From Pseudomonas sp. ADAK18 (GTDB lineage: Bacteria; Pseudomonadota; Gammaproteobacteria; Pseudomonadales; Pseudomonadaceae), in NCBI RefSeq assembly GCF_012935695.1, contig NZ_CP052859.1, positions 4,815,001-4,879,000 on the forward strand: a DNA stretch of 64,000 nt. The letters are read 5' to 3'. The notes beneath the pieces are model-generated. The model did no database searches. It worked only from the letters and a program-made list of their open reading frames with translations, and was not told the origin of the DNA. A program made the translations under genes and the position numbers. Of the stretch, positions 27,825-37,499 are shown piece after piece (positions within the stretch are counted from its first letter, which is position 1; the number at the start of each line of letters is the position of its first letter).

Positions 27825-28339
27825 CTTTAAAATTCAGATTTATAGGGCCATTGCCTACGATCGTGCCAGTTCTGACGAATCGATATTCTAAATTACCTAT
27901 GGGCACAACGGGCCATGAACTTTCATTTTTTTATCGTAGATAAAAGGGATTCTACCGAACTGCGACGAATTGTAGATGCTGACGCCGATGCCCTGAACTC
28001 CGGTTGTGTAAACGCTAAAAAAGCCTTTCTCCTCCTGCATCACGCTATCTGGTGCTATGGCATACCTTATCTTAAGTTCGGCAACGTCTGGGGACATAAA
28101 ACTCCCTTGTAAACCGGCATTTCGGCTATACCATCTATATACGTTTTGCCCGTGGTGCCCATGACCTGACCGACTTCAACCATTTTGAGATCAACTTTGG
28201 ACGGCAGGCGCGCGGTCAAAAAATGATGGCTTTCTAAACCGGTGTGCTTCCAATAGCACTTGTCGGGGTTTGCCGCCCGAGCACTACAAAATCCCGACAA
28301 ACTAAGTACGGCTGCCAACAATAGAATTATCTTTTTCAT
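27825..28339 (-). pseudogene. Fimbrial tip adhesin, second copy: two frameshifts, truncated by IS66
   Basis: Starts with a signal peptide (MKKIILLLAAVLSLSGFCSARA) and then NPDKCYWKHTGLESHHF, closely similar to the intact adhesin upstream (NPDKCYWRMDGSAQHH). After VLCPQ the frame shifts near 28090 into DVAELKIRYAIAPDSV...TTGVQGIGVSIY, and near 27900 into GNLEYRFVRTGTIVGNGPINLNFK. These match in order the intact copy's PEVKIAYEMAHDSA, GLKGVGIRF and FAYELVRTSKLLDIGPLKLDYK. The C-terminal pilin domain is gone at the IS66 border. It is a tandem duplicate at the end of the fimbrial operon. Confidence 0.8.
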
Positions 28340-28430
28340 GGTTTATTTTCTTAGTACGCGCAGATCACGACCACCCGGTCATAACTAAGCATTTGGGGCC
28401 ATCGAACAACCAGACCAGGAAGGGCTGGCG

Positions 28431-29438
28431 CTAGTTGTATTCAATGATGTAGTTGAGCACCGCGTCCGCCCTGCCTACGGTGACCGGGGTACCAGGTTTC
28501 TGGATATAGCGGGCCTTGGCCGGCAGGTTGTAAATCTCCCCTTCCGCGTCGCTTCTCATCCACTCCATACTCATGGCTCGGCTCTGTGAGAAAGGCAGCT
28601 CTGCACCCATCGCATTTTGCAGGGAGATTTCCACTCCTGTGGCTCCGCCGGAAGTCAGGTTCAAGCGCCCATCCGAAGGCGAATCTCCTTCGAAGTAGAC
28701 CTTGACCGGCAGCTTGGTGCCGGCCGGCAGACCTGTGCAGCGCACATTCAGATCAAACCCTTCAGTGCGCGCACTATTGGACTGAAGTTCACCAGTCCAG
28801 GTTTTGCTCATCAGTACCTTGATGTCTTTTCTTACCCCGGCACACCCGCTGAAATAGCTATCGGTCTCGACCGGGATGTCGCCGCTTCCGTGGATCGTTG
28901 CCGCGTGCCAGTCATTGAGTCGAAAAGCGATCTTGTAATCTAATTTAAGCGGGCCGATGTCCAATAACTTAGAGGTCCTGACGAGCTCATAAGCGAACTG
29001 TGCTGTGACTAGGACCGACACTGAGTTCCCGTTACGAGAGACACTCATGCTGGGGACCACCCCGTACGTGCTCGTTTTGAACCTTATACCGACACCTTTG
29101 AGCCCAGTTTTGTAAACGTCCGTGTAACCATCCTCCAGTTGTGCTGCGCTATCATGGGCCATTTCGTAGGCGATCTTCACTTCGGGAACCATTTGGTACG
29201 GGCATTTAGCCCCACTCCACACGACTCCTGGCGCCACCACGGCAAAATCTGCACGGGCCATGATCTGGCCAACACCCACAAATTTGAGTTTTATATTGGA
29301 CGGTATCTTTGCGCTTAAGTCGTGGTGCTGGGCGCTGCCGTCCATCCTCCAATAACATTTGTCGGGGTTATTCGCCCACGCGCTACAAACGCCGAACAAA
29401 CTGAGTACTGACACTAATAGCAACGTTATCTGTTTCAT
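28431..29438 (-). CDS. Fimbrial tip adhesin/minor subunit, operon 1
   Basis: 335 residues: a signal peptide (cleavage near SAWA, ~residue 22), an N-terminal domain beginning NPDKCYWRMDG with cysteines at CYW and KCPYQ, then a C-terminal pilin domain starting about residue 195 (DSYFSGCAGVRKDIKVLMSKTWTGEL) and ending VGRADAVLNYIIEYN, the donor-strand/chaperone-binding terminus of chaperone-usher subunits. The two-domain layout suggests a receptor-binding tip protein. It starts 3 bp after the usher stop and is the last intact gene of operon 1. The ligand cannot be told from sequence. Confidence 0.82.
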   Translation of the reverse strand: MKQITLLLVSVLSLFGVCSAWANNPDKCYWRMDGSAQHHDLSAKIPSNIKLKFVGVGQIMARADFAVVAPGVVWSGAKCPYQMVPEVKIAYEMAHDSAAQLEDGYTDVYKTGLKGVGIRFKTSTYGVVPSMSVSRNGNSVSVLVTAQFAYELVRTSKLLDIGPLKLDYKIAFRLNDWHAATIHGSGDIPVETDSYFSGCAGVRKDIKVLMSKTWTGELQSNSARTEGFDLNVRCTGLPAGTKLPVKVYFEGDSPSDGRLNLTSGGATGVEISLQNAMGAELPFSQSRAMSMEWMRSDAEGEIYNLPAKARYIQKPGTPVTVGRADAVLNYIIEYN

Positions 29439-29441
29439 GGC

Positions 29442-31952
29442 TTATTTCTCAACAGGTTGAACTGTGCAGACCACAGCCACTCGGTCATAAACTGCACTTT
29501 TGTCCACTTCGGGCAATCGGTAAGGGAAGGTGCAACCGCCTTCGGCCCAAATCACACGGAGTTGCCCCAACTCCTTGATCCCAAACACCAGCGCACGGCT
29601 CAGGTTGTCCACCACCGCCAGTTGCCTGCCCTGCTCATCGAGCACTTGCGCGCCAAAGGGAATCGGCGTGACCGACGCATGGCTCAGCTCGAACTGCACC
29701 CGCCGCCCGGACTCAGCCTCGAAGCGCGCCTTAACGATGGCGCCACGGCGCGGCACCAGCATCTTCGAGCTCTCGCTGAGCTCCACGTCGCTGCCCAGGG
29801 TCTGGGTATCCAGGTTCGCCCAGTTGTAGCGGTAGGGCTGCGCATAGCTGCTGACGATGTACCCGGCGCTATCGGAACGAGCGTTAGAGCCCTGCAGGCC
29901 CGCGCCCTTGACTCCCGGCACTTCGATCAAGGCGAAGGTTTCCCCCACCGGCTGGCCAAAGGTCACGCCGCCTGCGTGGGCCACCACCGAGCCCGAGGCA
30001 GTGAGGTCCATATGACGGTTGTCACCCGTACGCGAATAGTTGCCCGCGACCCGTGCCGAAGGCGCGTCCCAGCCTAGGCCGATACCGGCAGAGCGGTCGG
30101 CCTGAGTCACTCCGGCCTGGGCCGAGTAGGACAGGGTTGCCGCCTCATTGAGATAGCCGCTGACACCCGACTGCAGGCTGCGCTGGCCATTGCCTGCCGA
30201 GGTCATGTCGCTGTAGAAGCGATGGGAGCGCCCCGGACCGCCAAAAGGCACGCTGAAGGACAGCGAGACCTGGTTGTCCGAGCCTTGGGAATTACTGGAA
30301 CTCTGGGTGCGCAAAACCGACAGGCTGTAGCTCACATCCTTAACGTTGCCGCTGTAGCCCATCTGCAGGCGCTTAGTACGGCCGAAGCGGTTCCAGTAAC
30401 TGGTTTCACCGGCGCTGAAGAACAGCGAACCACGCCCCCGGAGCGACTGATTGACGTTCAGGTCGATGCGGCTCTTCTGCCGGCCGAGGCTGTAGCCCCC
30501 ACTGCGTCCGGTCACGTACTCCTGCTCATCCACGTGTTGGCTCAAGGTCCGATAGCCCTCGGTGGAATAACGGTAGCCGACCATGGTGAAGGTGGTGTCG
30601 GTCTGGTTCAGGGTCTTGGAGTACAGAAAGCGCACACTCTGCCCTTGCTTCCTCTCACCCTGATCGGGCTGCGAGCGGCTGTTGGTCACGTCCACCGACA
30701 TACCGCCCACGGAGGTATTGAGCCCCAGGCCCAGGTTCAACGCGTCATAGCCCTCGGAACGCAAAAAACCACCATAGGTGGTGAGGTTGTCGGTGGCGCC
30801 ATAGACCCCAGTGGCTTGCACCAGGCTCGGTGAGGCGCTGCTTTTGGCATCATATTGCCCCGCCGCCACACTATATTGCAGGTTGCCGCGCCGGGTCATC
30901 ACCGGCAGGTAGGAATAGGCCTGGGAATAGCTGCGCTCGCGGCCATCGGCTTCGATGATCTTGATCTCCAAGTCGCCGTTGGAACCGCCCGGGTAGATGT
31001 CGCGGATCTCGAAGGCCCCCGGGGACACGGCGGTGGAATAAATCACGTAGCCGTTCTGCCGCACCTCCACCGTGGCGTGGGTTTCGGCGATGCCACGGAC
31101 CACCGGCGCATAGCCGGTCTCGTTGTCCGGCAACATGCCGATATCCGTGCCCAGCAGCACCCCGCGAATCCGCGTGCTGTCGAAGATTTCACCATTGGTG
31201 TACAGCTCTCCGGCGGAAAACCGGCTCTTAAGGCTGGAGACGTCGCGCTCCACATAGCTGCGGTTACTGGAAAATTCCCGGGCCATGTCAGTGCCTTGGG
31301 TCAGCGACGACTCGTTGCGCAGGCGCCACGGGCCGATGTTGAAGCCGTTGCGCAGGCCCAGGTAGGCGTAATCGCTTTTGAAGCCATTGCTGCTGTTGCG
31401 GCTGAAGTTGGCCTGGTAGTCGCTAAAGCCTGCGGTGATGCCTTCGTCCCACAAGGACGGGTCGACGTAGCCACGGGAGTTACGCTGAATGTAGGTATGG
31501 GGAATGCTCAGCAGCAAGGCCAGATTCGCCACCTCGAGATCAACCGAAGCGCTTTCGATACGGTTGATGTCGTAGTTCTCGGCGTCATCGCTGCCGGCCG
31601 TCAACAAGCCGTCCTGCTCCAGACGCTGAATATCCACGCCAATTTCACGAAGCAATCCGATAGACAGCAGGGGGCGCACCTCGCCACTCTCGGTGTCGGC
31701 TTCGAAAGTGATTTCCTGGCGGCGGCTGAGGGACTGGTTCAGATACAAGTCGACGTTGTAGGTACCCGGCAAGACACCGCTGCCCCGTTCAAAAAAACGC
31801 AGGTCCACAGCCGCTCCTTTATCCTTGAGAAAGTAAGGATTGAACTGGGCGGCCAGGACGCTGGGCGAACTTAACAAACCCGCCGCCGCCAGCCAGGAAA
31901 AACCTGCTTGAGGACTGAACTTCAAGTCCCGATTTTTTCTTACATTCGACAT
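29442..31952 (-). CDS. Outer-membrane fimbrial usher, operon 1
   Basis: 836 residues from the ATG at 31952; a TTG at 31970 with GGAG upstream is an alternative. After a signal peptide (ends SVLA-AQFNP) come the N-terminal chaperone-binding domain (FNPYFLKDKGAAVDLRFFERG), the TM beta-barrel with the plug domain (FEIRDIYPGGSNGDLEIKIIEADGRERSYSQ) and C-terminal domains (PRRGAIVKARFEAESGRRVQF, PFGAQVLDEQGRQLAVVDN). It secretes and assembles subunits. Length and order are those of PapC/FimD ushers and of the Pseudomonas Cup ushers. Confidence 0.93.
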   Translation of the reverse strand: MSNVRKNRDLKFSPQAGFSWLAAAGLLSSPSVLAAQFNPYFLKDKGAAVDLRFFERGSGVLPGTYNVDLYLNQSLSRRQEITFEADTESGEVRPLLSIGLLREIGVDIQRLEQDGLLTAGSDDAENYDINRIESASVDLEVANLALLLSIPHTYIQRNSRGYVDPSLWDEGITAGFSDYQANFSRNSSNGFKSDYAYLGLRNGFNIGPWRLRNESSLTQGTDMAREFSSNRSYVERDVSSLKSRFSAGELYTNGEIFDSTRIRGVLLGTDIGMLPDNETGYAPVVRGIAETHATVEVRQNGYVIYSTAVSPGAFEIRDIYPGGSNGDLEIKIIEADGRERSYSQAYSYLPVMTRRGNLQYSVAAGQYDAKSSASPSLVQATGVYGATDNLTTYGGFLRSEGYDALNLGLGLNTSVGGMSVDVTNSRSQPDQGERKQGQSVRFLYSKTLNQTDTTFTMVGYRYSTEGYRTLSQHVDEQEYVTGRSGGYSLGRQKSRIDLNVNQSLRGRGSLFFSAGETSYWNRFGRTKRLQMGYSGNVKDVSYSLSVLRTQSSSNSQGSDNQVSLSFSVPFGGPGRSHRFYSDMTSAGNGQRSLQSGVSGYLNEAATLSYSAQAGVTQADRSAGIGLGWDAPSARVAGNYSRTGDNRHMDLTASGSVVAHAGGVTFGQPVGETFALIEVPGVKGAGLQGSNARSDSAGYIVSSYAQPYRYNWANLDTQTLGSDVELSESSKMLVPRRGAIVKARFEAESGRRVQFELSHASVTPIPFGAQVLDEQGRQLAVVDNLSRALVFGIKELGQLRVIWAEGGCTFPYRLPEVDKSAVYDRVAVVCTVQPVEK

Positions 31953-32053
31953 GGGTCCATCCAGCAGCAAACCACGCTCCGTTGGAGAGTGCGTTATTCG
32001 AATAGAGGGGGAACAGCGAGAAGCGAAGGCTTTATAAATATATCTGACTTACG

Positions 32054-32773
32054 CTACTTACTAACAGACGTCTCATGTTTGATAAGGCCACCATAATCAT
32101 TAATGGCTTCCCAATAGAGCTTGGCAGTACCAAGTGGTAAACCGTTCAACTTTTTTATCTTCATGTAAGTGGTACTTTTGGGAGCCAGCATTTGTTCTTC
32201 CACTGCATAGTCCCGTTGTCCACTGTTCAACTTTAGAGTGCCCAGGGAAATATTCAGAGCGGAAGAATTCTGCACTTCCAACTGGCTGGCGCCGTCACGA
32301 GTTACCAGGCGCCATTGCAACTGCGCGGACGCTTCGGTCGGGGTCCCAGTGATACCCGCCGGGCGATAGAACACCTTGATCCGCTGCCGGAAAGCCACCT
32401 GCAGGGTGTTGTCTTCCTTGGCCTGTTGGGGGATTTCCTGGATGTTGAGCCAGAACACCGACTCACGATCTTCAGCCAGGCCCTTGCCGTGATAGAAGAT
32501 GCGCAGCATCTGCTGCTTGTTGCCGCCCATACGCGCCAGCGACGGGGTGATGGCAAACGGTACATCCGCCTCCTTGTCACGGGTATCGGGCTCCATCCAG
32601 GACTGAATCATGATGTCCGCCGAACCCTGGTTGCGCACCAGGATCGAGGCTTCACGGTCCGCCGCCGGATAGACGACACGGGTGCCGCCTAGCTGGATAC
32701 CCGCCGAGCAGACACTGGAAAACACGCACAGGGCCAGAGCCAGGCAATAACGCATAGCAAAAATAGATTTCAT
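32054..32773 (-). CDS. Periplasmic fimbrial chaperone, operon 1
   Basis: 239 residues from the ATG at 32773, with AGGT four bases ahead. A signal peptide (ends SVCSA-GI) is followed by the PapD-like first domain: LGGTRVVYPAADREASILVRNQ, RMGGNKQQMLRIFYHGKGLAEDRESVFWLNIQEIP (the chaperone signature with the Arg and Lys that bind the subunit C-terminus), and KVFYRPAGI at the domain border. It would deliver subunits to the usher in the periplasm. It is separated from the pilin by a stable hairpin. Confidence 0.93.
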   Translation of the reverse strand: MKSIFAMRYCLALALCVFSSVCSAGIQLGGTRVVYPAADREASILVRNQGSADIMIQSWMEPDTRDKEADVPFAITPSLARMGGNKQQMLRIFYHGKGLAEDRESVFWLNIQEIPQQAKEDNTLQVAFRQRIKVFYRPAGITGTPTEASAQLQWRLVTRDGASQLEVQNSSALNISLGTLKLNSGQRDYAVEEQMLAPKSTTYMKIKKLNGLPLGTAKLYWEAINDYGGLIKHETSVSK

Positions 32774-32790
32774 GGGCACCTCGCTGTTAG

Positions 32791-32811
32791 TGGGGGCATT
32801 GCGCCCCCACT
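32791..32811 (-). terminator. Intercistronic hairpin between pilin and chaperone, operon 1
   Basis: Perfect 8-bp stem GTGGGGGC/GCCCCCAC with a 5-nt loop, 10 bp after the pilin stop, no T-run. Likely limits read-through or protects the pilin mRNA 3' end so that pilin exceeds chaperone and usher. The second fimbrial operon has the same arrangement. Confidence 0.65.
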
Positions 32812-32821
32812 GGACGGACGT

Positions 32822-33418
32822 TTACTTGTACGACAGGGTGAACGGCAGGGTACCGTTGGCGGTACCAACGTCCAGCTTCTCACCGTTGGCGACATAGGCC
32901 GCACGCAAGTTCAGATTCGCGGTGTACTTGGCGCTTGCGTCTTCGCCGGACTTGATCAGCGGAGCGTCGAAGCTTTCGTTGCCGGCCAGGTTCAGCAGGG
33001 TGTTGTCAGCGTTGTAGATACCGATGCCCACACCGGTGGCGCCGCCAACGGTCTTAAGCAGCTTGTTGTTGTGAGTGTCAACGCCGGAACCGGACATCGG
33101 GTCGAAGTTGACGCTGACGGTGGACAGGCCCGCAGCGGTATTGCCACAATCCAGGTTCAGGTTGATTGCGGTGCCACCGACAATACCGGCTTCGCTACCG
33201 CTATCCAGAGAGTCCAGGCTGACCTTACCGAGCGCGACATCGATGATCTGCTGGCCGGCAGCGCCACCGACAGTGGTACCGGCACCGGCGGATGCCACGC
33301 AGGAGGCAGCGATGATTTCACCGCTGAAGTTGATGGTACCGTCGGCCGCTATTGCACTATTGGTGAATGCGCAGATTACCGACGATGCCAACAAGCATTT
33401 GAACATTTTAAATGCCAC
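32822..33418 (-). CDS. Major fimbrial subunit (pilin), operon 1
   Basis: 198 residues. The GTG at 33418 is preferred because AAGGA lies 7 bp before it; ATG 33406 has no site. A signal peptide ends NSAIA, then the donor strand DGTINFSGEIIAASCVAS with the first Cys, the second Cys in NLDCGNTAA, and the ending TLPFTLSYK with the penultimate aromatic residue expected of pilins. It polymerises into the fimbrial shaft. First gene of the minus-strand operon; an RcsB-like box lies 116 bp upstream. Confidence 0.92.
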   Translation of the reverse strand: MAFKMFKCLLASSVICAFTNSAIAADGTINFSGEIIAASCVASAGAGTTVGGAAGQQIIDVALGKVSLDSLDSGSEAGIVGGTAINLNLDCGNTAAGLSTVSVNFDPMSGSGVDTHNNKLLKTVGGATGVGIGIYNADNTLLNLAGNESFDAPLIKSGEDASAKYTANLNLRAAYVANGEKLDVGTANGTLPFTLSYK

Positions 33419-33533
33419 GATTTTTTCCTTGAAGATTAGAGTTCATCAAACTAATGAGCGACACCATCACTGGTGCCCAACAAGGATAAAAGTACCCGGA
33501 CACTCAGACCATAAGCGCCATCTCCTTATCACC

Positions 33534-33547
33534 CAAGAAATTTCTCG
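33534..33547. promoter_or_regulatory. RcsB-like box upstream of pilin 1 (CAAGAAATTTCTCG)
   Basis: A 14-bp imperfect dyad that fits YARGAA-NN-TTCYTR with one half degraded. It lies 116 bp before the pilin 1 start. Weak alone; supported by better copies elsewhere in the window. Confidence 0.4.
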
Positions 33548-33715
33548 GATGTGTTTAATGGCATGTATTCATGTCAAAAAAGTTGCCCGCTTGCGGCGCA
33601 ACCGGAGCGTGGGCCGGGGGATATTTGCTCGTCCAGCGCGTGCCGAACCATTGAAAACCATCAGTAGAAATGAGATACGAAGCTGGACCATTACTATCGA
33701 GGGGGGAGAGCAGCG

Positions 33716-34450
33716 ATGAATATGGATTACGCAAAGTACATTGAGGACGTAACGGAAGACATCAAAACCTGTATCGGTGATATGGCGTGTCAGCCCATCC
33801 TGTTCATGGGCTCCGGTTTCACCAAGCGCTATCTCAACGCCCGAACTGGGAGGAGCTGCTCAAGGACCTCGCCGCGCGATGCCCGGAGATCCGTCAGTTC
33901 GCCTACTACAAGCAGCGCTACCCAGACTTCGTTGATATGGCACCCAGTTCTCCGAAAAATACAATGACTGGGCTTGGGGAGCCGGCCAAGATCAGTTCCC
34001 CATAGAGCTCTACGACGAAGCTAGCTCGCCCCAGATTTACATCAAGCACACAGTTGCTGAGATCTTCAAAGAGTTGCTTGCGTCGGGTGAGCATAAGCTG
34101 GATGAAGAGATCGAGCGGCCACACTCGGTGATTACCACCAACTACGATCAGTTGCTCGAAGAATGTTTCCCCGAGTACGAGACGATCGTTGGACAGAAGA
34201 TTCTTTATGCCGACCATTCGAGCATTGGTGAGATCTTCAAGATCCATGGCTGCGCATCCCATCCCGAGAGCATCGTACTGACGCGTGCAGACTACGATGA
34301 GTTCGTGAAGCGCAAGAAGTACCTTTCCGCGAAGCTGCTGGCCTTCTTTGCCGAGCATCCACTTCACTTGTGTTCATCGGGGACCGGCCGAAGATCCAAA
34401 CATCAAGGCGATCCTCGCGGATATAGACGAAATTCTTTCGGAGGATGGTA
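33716..34450 (+). pseudogene. SIR2-domain (defence-type) protein gene, multiple frameshifts
   Basis: An ATG at 33716 with GGGGGGAG upstream opens MNMDYAKYIEDVTEDI...QPILFMGSGFTKRYLNA, the NAD-loop of bacterial SIR2 proteins (GSG). The sequence then moves to another frame (PNWEELLKDLAARCPEI), then another (NDWAWGAGQDQFPIELYDE...PHSVITTNYDQLLEE, IFKIHGCASHPESIVLTRADYDEF), and once more near 34375 (PNIKAILADIDEILSEDGKL). TTNYD and KIHG are hallmark SIR2 motifs. At least three indels, and the C-terminal half is absent. Proteins of this type deplete NAD in anti-phage defence (family knowledge); this one is dead. Confidence 0.82.
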
Positions 34451-34937
34451 AGCTGATCCCAAACAGCGTCACCAGTCCCGCCAGATCACTGCCCAACACG
34501 GCCGGCAGTTCTGCGCCATTGCGTACTCGGCAAGTGCCGTGATGGTCAGCGCGCGATGGCGTCAGATACATTGTCGGTAGTGGCTGACCCAAGCCGATGA
34601 GGCTATGAGCGTTTTTACACACTCTGGGCCAATTGCGGCCGTACGATCCAGGTTGGTTTCTGGCGAACAGCAATAGCCAAGCACGTTGAAATGTTCTTTG
34701 CTTGGCGCGCAAGATTATAGCGCTCAATGATTGTCCGAGAAATACGCGTATAGACAATTTGCATGGCAATTCGATATCGTCTCTTCTTCAAAAAATGCAC
34801 CCACAAATTCTGTAACCTAAATTAAGTTTATTGGTCAGTTCGGACAGTAGAAGGTGCACCTCTCATGGTCCTCAAGCATCTCTAATGACTTCAACCCTAT
34901 TACGGCCCCAGGAATGCCGGAAAAATATGGATATAAC
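34451..34937. other. Junction of two decayed genes, no gene supported
   Basis: About 490 bp. On the minus strand the segment 34500-34640 has a GC content and base pattern unlike the AT-rich DNA on its right, perhaps the tail of another mobile element (motif GTGTGTAAAAACGCTCA read on minus). Not identified. Confidence 0.35.
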
Positions 34938-35778
34938 ATGAAAATATTGCTTGTAGCTGGAAATGGCTTGTCTATTTCAATGTTGAATCAGATACACAAA
35001 TGCGTCGATCTTTCTAATCTTTTCTCGACGGGATGTGATGCGACATGACCCGCAACGGGAAAACCTGGACTCCTTAGCTATGAACATTGCCCAAGTTTGT
35101 GGGAACTCGGCGCTCGACAAACAACTTCGCCACAAAACTCATATGATGTAATAGAGCAGGCTATTACCGCCGTAAATGCATGCTGCCTAGCCGACCCAGC
35201 TTCACTCGAAGATGGAATATGTATACGTGCATACAAAGAGCTTGTAGCTTAACTGAGGTATCTGTTTGTGCATTATGATACAATTTTGCTATCAGAAAAC
35301 TTCTTTTCCAGTGATGATGCCAGCCAATTGATTGGCTTATTGAGGCCGTAAAAGATGACAATATAAGCAGTGTTTATATAATAAGTTTTAATTGCGGCGC
35401 TTTTCTTGAGAGGACTCTTCAAGCAAAGGGTATCGCGTTTTCAACACCCCTACTTGATGAAGATCAAAACTCGAAAATTACGATCCACAAGCCCCGTGGC
35501 TCGATTACTTTTTGCGGGAAATCAGCCATTGATAACACTGCATTCTCGGTTAATTATGAAGCTAGTTTTACTGAAGGGGGCATAGACGAGCTTGCGGTGA
35601 AATATGAGGATTTGGACAAGCACTACCCATTAGTCAGGATATTGCCTCCAGCGGGAGAGTCAGACAGATTTGGGATAAAGCTATTGAGGCAGCAAAGAAA
35701 TTAGAAGAGAATGACATTGTTATCATTTATGGTCTAAGCTATTGGCATGTGGGCCGTAAGGAGATAGACATGCTTCTA

Positions 35779-36931
35779 GTGTCCTGTCTCCGAAATAAGT
35801 TTCTAGTCTGAGCTATGCTTCTGTGGTCAGTCAGTGCATGGAATGATCACATGAATTTTCAGGACATTGTGCTCAGTGAAGCCGAACAAGTTGAACTGAG
35901 TCGGCGCATAAGATCCGCCACGATCAGTCAGCGCGACGGTCGTCGAGCGCGGGTGATTTTGCTGGCGGCTCAAGGTCGTTCGCGTAACGAGATTGCCCAA
36001 TTGACCGGTCTTTCCGTTGTTTCAGCAAGCGTTTTCAAGAGCTGCGTCTACAAGGCCTGGTGGATCTGCCCGGACGCGGTCGCAAGCCATCCTTGCCGGC
36101 CGAAGCATTGAAACGAACCCTTGAGCAAGTCACTCAACCGCGTATCGGTCAACCTCGCTGGAGCTGCCGAAGCATGGCGCGAGTCGCCGGCATCTCTCCG
36201 GCCAGCGTCCAGCGCATATGGGCCGCCAACGATATAAAGCCGCACCTGACACGTACCTTCAAACTGTCCAACGATCCAAACTTCGAAGAGAAATTCTGGG
36301 ACGTTATTGGGCTGTATCTGGATCCGCCGGATAAGGCACTGGTGCTCTGTTGCGATGAAAAAAGCCAGGTTCAGGCCTTGGAGCGCACTCAGCCTGGACT
36401 GCCTTTGGGGATCGGTCATATCCGCACGCAATCGCACGATTATATCCGCCATGGCACCGTCACCTTGTTCACAGCGCTGGACTATCTTCAGGGACGCTTG
36501 ATCAGTTCCATCGGGCGACAACACCGGCATCAGGAATGGCTGGAGTTTCTCAAGAAGATCAATCGCGAAACGCCCAAGCACCTTCAGCTGCATTTGATCG
36601 TCGACAACTACGCCACGCACAAGCATCCAAAAGTGAAGGCTTGGCTGGAAAAACATAAACGCTTCCACATGCATTTCACCCCGACTTCCAGCTCGTGGAT
36701 GAACATGGTTGAACGCTTCTTTCGCGACATCACGGTGTACCTGCGTGACGGAAGTTTCAGTTCGGTTCGCGAACTGGAAAGCTCGATCACCACCTTCCTG
36801 GCACTGCGAAATGCGCAGCCGACTCGCTACGTCTGGAACGCCAAGGGGGAAGATATTTTGAACAAGATACAGCGAGCCCGTGAGGCAATGGTCTCACAGG
36901 GATGAGGAGCTTTATTTGTGAGACGGCACAC
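35779..36931 (+). mobile_element. IS630-family element, 1153 bp, TA target duplication
   Basis: Ends GTGTCCTGTCTCCGAAATAA (left) and, read inward, GTGTGCCGTCTCACAAATAA (right), bordered by TA at 35777-35778 and 36932-36933 as expected for IS630/Tc1 elements. It splits a SIR2-like gene. Confidence 0.85.
35851..36905 (+). pseudogene. IS630-family transposase with internal out-of-frame deletion
   Basis: The N-terminal part (MNFQDIVLSEAEQVELSRRIRSA, HTH RSRNEIAQLTGLSVVS) runs from 35851. Around 36025-36035 about a dozen bases expected to code for the SKWRKRFQE region are missing, and the reading frame shifts. From 36060 it continues as LPGRGRKPSLPAEALKR with the DDE residues in LVLCCDEKSQVQALER, LIVDNYATHKHP and TPTSSSWMNMVERFF. 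The catalytic domain is intact but separated from its DNA-binding domain, so the element is probably immobile. Confidence 0.82.
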
Positions 36932-36985
36932 TAGATGTGCCAGATGTAATTGGGGGGTATGAGTACCGTATGAGCTGAAAAATAT

Positions 36986-37141
36986 TTAATGCTCGGATTT
37001 GTCTGCGCTACCAGGATTTTTTTGGGCCAGCGAATGATTGAGGTCGTGCAACGACTGTTCCACCCGGGCCAGCGCGGTCTCGGTACCGGCGCGCATGTCC
37101 ATGGGCTCAGTGGCGAGCCAGATGGCGTCGATGCGGATCAT
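36986..37141 (-). pseudogene. IS66 TnpB fragment fused to unrelated 3' sequence
   Basis: Starts MIRIDAIWLATEPMDMRAGTETALARV, the first ~28 residues of an IS66 TnpB, then changes abruptly into EQSLHDLNHSLAQKNPGSADKSEH and a stop, which is not TnpB sequence. The break marks a recombination joint beside the IS630 insertion area. Confidence 0.75.
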
Positions 37142-37461
37142 CGCAACAGGTCTCGAAGGAAAGCGGCGCAGGCAGCAGCACTTTCGGTTGGCCAGTTCAC
37201 TTTGACGGTGCCGCGCGGGTGCAGAATCTCAACGCTGATATTCGATGAAGACAGATGCGCCGTCGTTTGCATAGGCAATGGGATGAATGCAGTTTGTAGC
37301 GCCGTGCTTTTCTGCGCTTGCCCCCGAATCCATTTGTGGATGAGGTTAGCGTTGAGGCTATGGCCGAGGGCGATACTGGCGATTGAAGCGCCGGGCTGGT
37401 CGCACTCTTGAATGATCTGAGCCTTGAAGGATTTGGAATAGGAACGGTGTGCTGGCTGCAT
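37138..37461 (-). CDS. tnpA: IS66 TnpA (remnant of a second IS66)
   Basis: 107 residues from the ATG at 37461 (MQPAHRSYSKSFKAQIIQEC), with the ending FLRDLLR and overlapping ATGA junction to tnpB as in the full element at 25.4 kb, but clearly diverged from it (LIHKWIRGQAQKSTALQ). Intact frame, but alone it cannot move. A TnpC scrap in the other direction (LIGEDVSEKL) is at about 37575-37604. Confidence 0.75.
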   Translation of the reverse strand: MQPAHRSYSKSFKAQIIQECDQPGASIASIALGHSLNANLIHKWIRGQAQKSTALQTAFIPLPMQTTAHLSSSNISVEILHPRGTVKVNWPTESAAACAAFLRDLLR

Positions 37462-37499
37462 GAAATACCCGCTTAAAAGGCTAGAACTGGTGCCCACTT

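Larger units (their letters stand above)
34938..36983 (+). pseudogene. SIR2-like gene with frameshifts and stops, interrupted by IS630
   Basis: Begins MKILLVAGNGLSISMLNQIHKCVDLSNLFSTG at 34938 (glycine loop AGNG). Decayed pieces follow in order: YDVIEQAITAVNACCLADPASL, YLFVHYDTILLSENFF, FNCGAFLERTLQAKGI, and ITIHKPRGSITFCGKSAIDNTAF (the K-x-x-G-S-I element common to SIR2_2/DUF4917-like proteins). Last comes ENDIVIIYGLSYWHVGRKEIDMLL. Removing the IS630 element and one TA joins this to DVPDVIGGYEYRMS and a stop at 36981-36983 in the same frame, so IS630 inserted inside the gene. Other stops (e.g. 35045, 35250) show it is dead regardless. It is AT-rich, suggesting transfer. Confidence 0.65.

Noticed and set aside
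30855..31874. 339-residue open frame on the plus strand
   Set aside because: Antisense to usher 1; no supporting start signals or domain.
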